Shown one piece after another: positions 29,752 to 35,044 of a stretch of 35,044 nucleotides of DNA. Position numbers and translations under genes: made by a program. The notes beneath the pieces were generated by a model, which had not been told where the DNA came from, ran no database searches, and was given only the letters and a program-made list of their open reading frames with translations. The stretch is taken from positions 1 through 35,044 of IMG/VR virus record IMGVR_UViG_3300042353_000012, one strand, 5' to 3'. Positions within the stretch are counted from its first letter, which is position 1. Every line of letters starts with the position of its first letter. This stretch comes from a virus.

Positions 29752-30954
29752 TTAGCCCCAGATGCGGCAACCCATTTGTGGGCGGATCGTGCTGAAACCG
29801 TACAAAACGTCAATACGGCAAGGCATACGGTCATTGTTAATATCGTACTGACGCACGATACGCAAAGAAATGCCGTTGTGGACTGCGCGGGCAGCCATGT
29901 CAACACCTTGTGGCAACAGCAAGTCAGCAGTTGCAAAGGTGATGGCGTCCTTGTGGTAGACCAAGTTTTGAGCGTACTGGCTAGATGCAGCGCCTACAAA
30001 TATAACAGCCTTACCAGAGGTAGGGAAGCTGTCAACGGTAGCCAAAGCATTGGCGGCGGTGTAGATGGCAGCAACAGTCACAACGATTGCAGTGCTAACA
30101 GCAGTTGCATCGGCCAAAGCTACAAACTGGAACAACGAACCAGTGGATTCACGGGTTTGTGGGTTTACAGCAAAGCAATCAGCAACAGTGAACACATCGC
30201 CAGCTTTAACTGTCAGGCCAGAGCCAACGGTCAAAGCAATGCTAGTAGCGCCTTGAGTAGACACAGTGGTGGTCACAGAGTTGCCGGTGGCAACGCGCGA
30301 GCCAGTGGTGTGTTGCTTAATAGACTGAGACATGTTGATCTCGTCAAAGCCCAACACGCCAGTGCCCATCATGCCGTTCTTGAATTGCTTGCTGATAGTG
30401 TCTGTAGGATTGAACAGACCTTTCATGCCTTCAACCAAGCCAGCGTTAGCAGCAGGGTTTACGGTAGCGTAACGTGGGGACATCACGGCTGCGTTCTCAT
30501 TCAACTTCTGCTGGGCTTGGAGCAAGACCAAAGAAGTAGAAGGAGTGGTGCCAGGTGTACCAACGGTGTTACCAATGGTTTTGTACGCATTGGCCACATC
30601 AGCATCAATGGAAGATGCCAACTGGCTGATACGAGGCTTTAACACACGCTCAGCAAAGTCATCCAATTGCATGGTCAATTCAGCAGATGTGAAGTTGACA
30701 CCGATGTGCTTTTGGCTGGCAACGGTCAAAGTGGTGAACTGTTCGTTGTCGTCTTGAACTTGCAGGGCGGCGCCGTCAGTTACCAAAGCGCGGTCAGGTA
30801 AACGGATACGCAGGGTTGAACCGATCTTAGCACCTTCAACAGCGAAGCTGTCGTCGTACTGGCGGTTCACGTTGCGGGTGATCACAAGGTTGTTCTCGAG
30901 GATTTCAAGAGATTTTCTTGTGATCATGTCGATCGTCAGAATACTGTTTGACAT
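29752..30954 (-). CDS. Major capsid (coat) protein, P22 gp5-like
   Basis: A 400-residue coat protein (P22 gp5 is 430 aa). The N-terminus MSNSILTIDMITRKSLEILE followed by NLVITRNVNRQYDDSF is typical of the P22 coat family, and the HK97-type fold is expected. The region of about 220-330 is Thr/Val-rich and probably the inserted I-domain, which helps folding. It would assemble around the scaffold encoded just upstream, as a procapsid. AAGGAC lies 7 bases before the ATG. The gene is followed by a UUCG-loop hairpin. Confidence 0.93.
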   Translation of the reverse strand: MSNSILTIDMITRKSLEILENNLVITRNVNRQYDDSFAVEGAKIGSTLRIRLPDRALVTDGAALQVQDDNEQFTTLTVASQKHIGVNFTSAELTMQLDDFAERVLKPRISQLASSIDADVANAYKTIGNTVGTPGTTPSTSLVLLQAQQKLNENAAVMSPRYATVNPAANAGLVEGMKGLFNPTDTISKQFKNGMMGTGVLGFDEINMSQSIKQHTTGSRVATGNSVTTTVSTQGATSIALTVGSGLTVKAGDVFTVADCFAVNPQTRESTGSLFQFVALADATAVSTAIVVTVAAIYTAANALATVDSFPTSGKAVIFVGAASSQYAQNLVYHKDAITFATADLLLPQGVDMAARAVHNGISLRIVRQYDINNDRMPCRIDVLYGFSTIRPQMGCRIWG

Positions 30955-30975
30955 TTTAAAAGTCCTTTAAAAAAA

Positions 30976-31752
30976 TTAGCGGTTCTGTGCTTCCCACTTT
31001 TTCACTTGTCGTTTGCGCTCGGCTTCAATCCACTCTGATGCGTTCATGGACTTGGTAGACCTTGGATCAGTAGTATCGTAAGCCGACACTCCAGCGGAGC
31101 GTGCGGTGACAGGTGAAATCGGCGCTGGCGCAGATGTCGTTTTTCTAACTGGGGGCGCTGAAACCAATTTGGCCTCAATTTTCCCAATTTCCTTCGCCTG
31201 GCTCAATGGCGACATGCGTGAGATTCGATCTGCTTCTTTTGGATTAGAGCCGAGATAGTACGCTAACTCTGGCCCCACGTCCGAAGACTGGATCGTTTCT
31301 GCCATCACGTTTGTGATAGGAAGTTTAGGGTTGTAGGCGACTTGTTCAAAGTCGTCATACTTAGTCCTAGCTTCTTCTTCTAAATCGTGATAACTCTCAA
31401 GAACTTGCGATTGCTGCTTGGCGGCTTCTCGTTTGGCAATCAGTTCTTCGGCTTTCTGATAGGCCAGTGCTTCCGCATAGGCTTCAGGGCTTTCAAACTG
31501 GTCAACGGATGCTGACGGGGCGGCTTTCACGATTTGCGTTTCCGCAGACCGATTTGCTTGTTCTCTTTCCCACTTACGTTGCTCTCTTGCAAGGCGTTTG
31601 CCAATAGCAGCATCAAGTTCCTCTTGCGAGAATGTCTTGGCAGGCTGTGTCTCAGCTACTTCCGGCGTACTTTCAACAACTTCAGGTGTGGCCGTCACAT
31701 CCGTGGTTGGCGCGGAGTCTACTTCCGCTAGGGCTTGGACTTCTTCAGTCAT
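30976..31752 (-). CDS. Scaffold protein
   Basis: A 258-residue protein upstream of coat, in the usual place of a scaffold. It has an acidic, Pro/Thr/Val-rich N-terminus (about 1-40), a long charged helix (about 41-125, with EELDAAIGKRLAREQRKWE), a segment NPKLPITNVMAETIQSSDVG with AYYLGSNPKEADRI typical of phage scaffolds, and a basic C-terminal helix (ERKRQVKKWEAQNR). In P22 a basic C-terminal helix-turn-helix binds coat. It guides procapsid assembly and leaves before or during packaging. Confidence 0.85.
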   Translation of the reverse strand: MTEEVQALAEVDSAPTTDVTATPEVVESTPEVAETQPAKTFSQEELDAAIGKRLAREQRKWEREQANRSAETQIVKAAPSASVDQFESPEAYAEALAYQKAEELIAKREAAKQQSQVLESYHDLEEEARTKYDDFEQVAYNPKLPITNVMAETIQSSDVGPELAYYLGSNPKEADRISRMSPLSQAKEIGKIEAKLVSAPPVRKTTSAPAPISPVTARSAGVSAYDTTDPRSTKSMNASEWIEAERKRQVKKWEAQNR

Positions 31753-31820
31753 GTTTTCTGAATCCTAAGATTCCTCGGTCTACTGGGCCGATACAGTTTG
31801 TCAGCACATTATGCTGGAAT

Positions 31821-32150
31821 TTATGCCCATGGTAAAGCAGGCTCAGATTCTTTTTGAGCCAACTGGCGAGCAAGTTGATCAGCAAGTTGCGCTTCGCCTT
31901 CATCTTTGATAAAACGAGTAGTTGATTGCTCAACATCATCGCCATCTATCCAAGTAGTGACTTCAGGCGCAAAGCACCAATCAAGCACTTGTTGTTCAGT
32001 CAGTTGCTCATAAGCTGTAAAAGTATCGCCACGCACCAAATTTCTGGTGTAAGACGCAAAAAATTCACCATCTGTAACTGTTAAATCAACTTTGACAATT
32101 AGATTGTCTTCAGCAACTTGAACCTTATCAATTGTCCATTTAAATTCCAT
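31821..32150 (-). CDS. Unknown protein upstream of scaffold, 109 aa
   Basis: A 109-residue protein with beta-strands at the start (FKWTIDKVQVAEDNLIVKVD) and an acidic helical end (EGEAQLADQLARQLAQKES). The centre has RNLVRGDTFTAYEQLTEQQV and DWCFAPEV. This resembles a phage family I know as DUF7936, with unknown function (name given with caution). It is between the tailspike and scaffold genes in the virion operon. The 68-base gap to scaffold shows no clear promoter. Confidence 0.75.
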   Translation of the reverse strand: MEFKWTIDKVQVAEDNLIVKVDLTVTDGEFFASYTRNLVRGDTFTAYEQLTEQQVLDWCFAPEVTTWIDGDDVEQSTTRFIKDEGEAQLADQLARQLAQKESEPALPWA

Positions 32151-32174
32151 GATTGTTCCTTTAGAAATATGTGC

Positions 32175-32555
32175 TTATGTCTGTGATAGGTATGTTAAAG
32201 AAAAGTCAATGCGAGAGCCAGAACCAAATACTGTTATTCCAGAAATCATAATTGCGCCTGCTGCCGCTAAGCCTGAAAAAATTACCGTTGAAGAATTATT
32301 TGGAACAGATGCAGAAAGTGAAGTGACGTTTGTTGCAAGCGCTTCAAAATAACTTACCGCACCAGAACCAACCGTTGCAAGCGGTGTGTTTTGAGACAAG
32401 AATGGAAGCCCAGAAATAGTTGTTGTGCTTCCCGTTCCAATTACATTAACGATAATTTTTCCCTTAACAAATACTTGGTTATTTATTTTTGTATAGTAAC
32501 CTTCTTGTATTGTGTAAGTGGCATTGCCGCCAATACTAGGAGTCCATGTTCCAGT
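32175..32555 (-). repeat. Shared 126-residue C-terminal domain, copy A (tailspike)
   Basis: Codes residues 401-526 of the tailspike, beginning TGTWTPSIGG and ending IDFSLTYLSQT. Aligned without gaps to copy B at 33765-34145, about 76 of 126 residues are identical (hand count). It points to duplication or exchange of a receptor-binding or trimerisation domain. Confidence 0.8.
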
Positions 32556-33755
32556 TACAGGTGTGTTATCTACATATGTAGCACCTACCGCTATGTTAGT
32601 GGCGCCAGAAGTACCCGCGAAAGTATTGTCACCAATAATTGTATTTGTTGTAGTTGCACCTAAACTAAGACCATAGGTTGCAGCAAAAGGGGCTGTAGTT
32701 GCGTTAACAGTTTTGTTGGCGGATAAATATGTTCCGTCAGAAGTTCCATTTATGTCTATTGCAACAAGACTTAATCCAGATTGATTACAGGTATCTACTA
32801 AGTTACCCGTAAAAGAAATTTGGTTGGTGTCTGTGCAATACGCAAAACGTCTGTACGCAAGCATTGACGTATTGCCCGCAATATTTACAACATTTACTCC
32901 AGTGTTTGCTGCGTAACTACCACCATTGCCATTTGTAACAATGTCATTGTAGTTAGCTCTAAAATTATTGTTTGTAATTGACGTTCCACGCACTGAATTT
33001 GCGCCTGTATGGTTAAGAACAATTGCAGCCGTTACATCGTTTGTAGAACCACATAAATTAAAATGGTTGTCGCTTATAAGTAAGTTTGTCCCGTTGTTTA
33101 CATAAATACCAGCAAGTGTGTCAGCATAGAAAACATTGTTACTGATGCGGTTTATGTCGCCACTAGCAATTGCAATGTTGTTGATGTAAACGCCATATCT
33201 TGCATTTTCAATTCCGCAATGCGCAACCGTCATATCTGCACAGTAATCCATGTAAATACAAGCATTTGGAATTGCAGTAAACCAACAATTTTTTATTTGC
33301 GAATCAAAACAAGTTTGCCCACTACGACCAAGAGTTAATGCGTTTCCTGTGCCTGTTGCTGCGCCAGCGCCCCAAAACTGCAATCCATATACAGATATTG
33401 TGTCTAAACTTCCAGTTGAATAATCAACCATGTTTAGGTTTGGATATGCTGGATCCATCTTAATCATTGATGAATTACTACCAATCATTCCAGTACCATG
33501 CAACGAAACTCGTCTGCTTCCAATGACTAACGTACTAGAAATAATGTAAACCCCTGTAGGGAAATATATGTTCCATCCGCCTTGCGCTGCGGGGCTATTA
33601 GGGCCACCAACGCCGCCAACTGATAGAGGAACACTATTGATAGCCGCTTGAATTGCAACCGTATCATCTGTAACTCCATCACCAGTAGCCCCAAAATCCA
33701 TCACATTGACGGGTGTGCCTGTAATCATTGAGTAAGAGGCTTTAGTAAGAGACAT
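32175..33755 (-). CDS. Tailspike with pectate-lyase-like beta-helix
   Basis: A 526-residue protein. The N-terminus is short, with NVMDFGATGDGVTDDTVAIQ (17-36), the signature of the pectate lyase 3 / tailspike beta-helix family. Right-handed parallel beta-helix repeats follow (NNIAIASGDINRISNNVF, NLLISDNHFNL, TSITNNNFRA), and a C-terminal domain (401-526) is shared with the next upstream tail protein. It would bind and possibly cut host surface polysaccharide. It lacks a P22-type head-binding domain of its own; that role may be carried by the separate protein at 34524-35024. Confidence 0.85.
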   Translation of the reverse strand: MSLTKASYSMITGTPVNVMDFGATGDGVTDDTVAIQAAINSVPLSVGGVGGPNSPAAQGGWNIYFPTGVYIISSTLVIGSRRVSLHGTGMIGSNSSMIKMDPAYPNLNMVDYSTGSLDTISVYGLQFWGAGAATGTGNALTLGRSGQTCFDSQIKNCWFTAIPNACIYMDYCADMTVAHCGIENARYGVYINNIAIASGDINRISNNVFYADTLAGIYVNNGTNLLISDNHFNLCGSTNDVTAAIVLNHTGANSVRGTSITNNNFRANYNDIVTNGNGGSYAANTGVNVVNIAGNTSMLAYRRFAYCTDTNQISFTGNLVDTCNQSGLSLVAIDINGTSDGTYLSANKTVNATTAPFAATYGLSLGATTTNTIIGDNTFAGTSGATNIAVGATYVDNTPVTGTWTPSIGGNATYTIQEGYYTKINNQVFVKGKIIVNVIGTGSTTTISGLPFLSQNTPLATVGSGAVSYFEALATNVTSLSASVPNNSSTVIFSGLAAAGAIMISGITVFGSGSRIDFSLTYLSQT

Positions 33756-33764
33756 GGTTAATCC

Positions 33765-34145
33765 TTATGTCGCAGAACGATAAGTCATGCTGAAATCAAT
33801 ACGAGTGCCACTTCCAAATACGACTACGGTACTTGACATAGAAGCAGCCGCTGCGGTTAAACCAGCGAACTTAATTGTAGAAGATGAGCCTCCAACCCAA
33901 GGAACTAAAGATGTAACTGAAGTTGCTAAAGAACCAAAATAAGTTACGCCCCCGCTACCACCTGAAGAAAATGACGAGGCAAATGATGCAAACGGCATAC
34001 CACTAATAGTTGTAGTGCTTCCAGTACCTATAACATTTATTTGAATTTTGCATTGCAAATAAACCAATTCACCAACTTTTACATAGTAACCTTCTTGCGT
34101 AGTATACGTAGCCGTACCGCCAATACTCGGTGTCCAAGCACCTTC
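33765..34145 (-). repeat. Shared 126-residue C-terminal domain, copy B (tail fibre)
   Basis: Codes residues 124-249 of the tail fibre, beginning EGAWTPSIGG and ending IDFSMTYRSAT. It aligns without gaps with copy A at 32175-32555. The strongest match is NVIGTGSTTTISG and the FGSG-RIDFS end. Confidence 0.8.
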
Positions 34146-34514
34146 TTCGTATGAATTTAGCAATTGACTACTCATCCCCGCTGCGGGGGTGTTGGCAGTA
34201 AAATCAAAGCCTTTGGCCGCAGTGCCTTGAATTAAATTACCAGTAGATAAAGTTTGATTGCCAACAAATGATTGGGCGGCATCAATGCGTGCTGCGCTCC
34301 AATTTGCGTCAGGAACAGTTGCAACGCGAGTTGAGGCAGCTGCAGGGCCAGTGATCTGCAAAATACCAGATGTAGCATTTGCGCGGATATTCTGAACTGT
34401 CAAATCGTTGGTTGCAACTTTAACCGTTGCGCCACTTTGAACAATGGGCAATACCTCAGTCCCCGCTAAGGGGGTTGTTGCGCTGGTTAGAGCACTAATC
34501 TTTTTATCTGCCAT
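33765..34514 (-). CDS. Tail fibre-like protein, 249 aa
   Basis: A 249-residue protein. The N-terminus ADKKISALTSATTPLAGTEV (2-21) is a frequent start of phage tail fibre proteins; the middle is Thr/Ala/Asn-rich. The C-terminal 126 residues form the domain shared with the tailspike. It has no beta-helix and no catalytic motif. It may be a second receptor-binding protein or an assembly partner of the tailspike. It lies 9 bases downstream of the adaptor gene and 9 bases upstream of the tailspike gene, so all three are probably made together. Confidence 0.8.
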   Translation of the reverse strand: MADKKISALTSATTPLAGTEVLPIVQSGATVKVATNDLTVQNIRANATSGILQITGPAAASTRVATVPDANWSAARIDAAQSFVGNQTLSTGNLIQGTAAKGFDFTANTPAAGMSSQLLNSYEEGAWTPSIGGTATYTTQEGYYVKVGELVYLQCKIQINVIGTGSTTTISGMPFASFASSFSSGGSGGVTYFGSLATSVTSLVPWVGGSSSTIKFAGLTAAAASMSSTVVVFGSGTRIDFSMTYRSAT

Positions 34515-34523
34515 GATAATTCC

Positions 34524-35024
34524 TTAAAAATAACTTACTTCAATTGTTGATGTGTAGGGTGGCGCAGTCGAAAATGTCAGCGTTGTGCCGCTTAAAGAAA
34601 AAGTGTTCTTTTGTTGATAAACACCATTAACATAAACTTGCGTATTGTTTTCGTCTGTTGGGGCGGCAGTTAACGTGAAAGTAACTTGACTGCCCGTGCC
34701 AGTAAAGTTATCCACATACGCCACTCTCCCGCCAGAGCCAAAAATATTGTCATAAGTTGCAATCAAAACATCAGTAGATGTCTTAAGAACAAATTTATAC
34801 GAATAACCCATTAAAAGCCAAATTTCGCCACCAGGCACTCGGCCTGCTGAATCTAAAATGATTGGGTTTGTATGCGCTACATTTCCTGCGCTTGTTGTAT
34901 ACGTTGCTTGAGGCGTTGTAGTACCAGCGGCGTAAGTAAAAATTTTTCCGCCGGAAAGAATAACGCCATAGTTGTCAAAAAATTGCCAACCAACACCGCC
35001 AAATGCTGAAATATTGACAGCCAT
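34524..35024 (-). CDS. Tail adaptor, tailspike head-binding-like protein, 166 aa
   Basis: A 166-residue protein. Residues about 1-95 (GGVGWQFFDNYGVILSGGKI, TYAAGTTTPQATYT, NPIILDSAGRVPGG) follow the pattern of the N-terminal head-binding domain of P22-type tailspikes, which docks the spike on the tail. The end (about 105-166) is a small beta-domain (TGTGSQVTFTLTAAP, VYVNGVYQQKNTFSL). It has no receptor-binding part, so it may act as a separate adaptor for the two downstream tail proteins. GGAG precedes the ATG. Its 5' part is repeated at 1-176. Confidence 0.85.
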   Translation of the reverse strand: MAVNISAFGGVGWQFFDNYGVILSGGKIFTYAAGTTTPQATYTTSAGNVAHTNPIILDSAGRVPGGEIWLLMGYSYKFVLKTSTDVLIATYDNIFGSGGRVAYVDNFTGTGSQVTFTLTAAPTDENNTQVYVNGVYQQKNTFSLSGTTLTFSTAPPYTSTIEVSYF

Positions 35025-35044
35025 GTAATTACTCCAAAAGAATT
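34849..35044. repeat. Direct terminal overlap, copy 2 (matches 1-196)
   Basis: Second copy of the 196-bp overlap, with C at 34902 and T at 34917 where copy 1 has A and C. It includes the start of the adaptor gene and the last bases of the 54-aa gene. Confidence 0.9.

Noticed and set aside
29716-30642. 308-codon plus-strand frame
   Set aside because: It is opposite the coat gene; the length reflects coat codon usage and there is no family resemblance.
31745-31945. Minus-strand frame of 66 codons upstream of scaffold
   Set aside because: It overlaps the 109-aa gene in another frame, and no ribosome-binding site or family pattern is seen.
1-35044. tRNA genes, insertion sequences, CRISPR arrays, integrase
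   Set aside because: Reading both strands by eye showed none; a covariance-model or profile search was not possible here.

Overview
The window looks like one essentially complete P22-like podovirus (short-tailed dsDNA phage) genome. The gene set includes P22-type portal, coat, scaffold, tail-accessory (gp4-like), DNA-stabilisation (gp10-like) and ejection proteins, plus a GH24 endolysin with a 3TM-type holin, so a Gram-negative host is likely. Many small genes resemble those I associate with uncultured aquatic phages. The exact host cannot be read from the sequence; Pseudomonadota, perhaps Betaproteobacteria, is a guess. Bases 1-196 repeat at 34849-35044 with two mismatches, both synonymous. 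The window therefore probably closes into a circle of 34,848 bp (circularly permuted or terminally redundant genome).

The layout is two long transcription arms leaving one divergent control region at about 10,990-11,105. This region carries three copies of a 15-bp operator (CTAGCA-N3-YGCTWG), one lying inside a strong plus-strand promoter, next to a YdaS/Cro-like repressor gene. The plus arm (11,161-18,392) holds small early genes, then a recombination module: DUF7173-like protein, Sak4-like RecA-fold ATPase, DUF669 probable ssDNA-binding protein, Cas4/RecB-like Fe-S nuclease and SF2 helicase. A small zinc protein, a glutaredoxin-like protein and several unknown small proteins follow. The minus arm runs from 10,986 down through 1, across the circle junction and on down to 18,382. 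In order it holds repressor, Toprim-helicase primase, RusA resolvase, TerS, an unknown 488-aa protein, TerL, small basic proteins, GroES-like protein, portal, a Dps-like four-helix protein, tail-fibre and tailspike proteins, scaffold, coat, decoration-like proteins, gp4-like, gp10-like, needle-like protein, cupin, three ejection proteins, and a lysis/membrane cassette ending in endolysin. The arms converge with an 11-bp overlap at 18,382-18,392. The only gene that breaks the pattern is a small plus-strand ORF at 5550-5756.

The main non-coding regions are 7204-7566, with four DnaA-box-like sites near an AT-rich tract and a GC-rich hairpin (candidate origin), and 8510-8745, with six AGTTTCGGTW repeats and a large imperfect hairpin. 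No integrase, CI-type repressor, partition genes, DNA polymerase, RNA polymerase, tRNA, IS or CRISPR was seen. Replication therefore probably relies on the host polymerase, and the lifestyle (virulent or episomal) is undecided.

The points most worth follow-up are the phage-encoded protein at 660-1022 whose His/His/Asp/Glu spacing equals the Dps ferroxidase site, the putative DnaA-dependent origin, the triple-operator switch without an integrase, and the modular receptor-binding set (separate adaptor plus two tail proteins sharing a 126-residue C-terminal domain).
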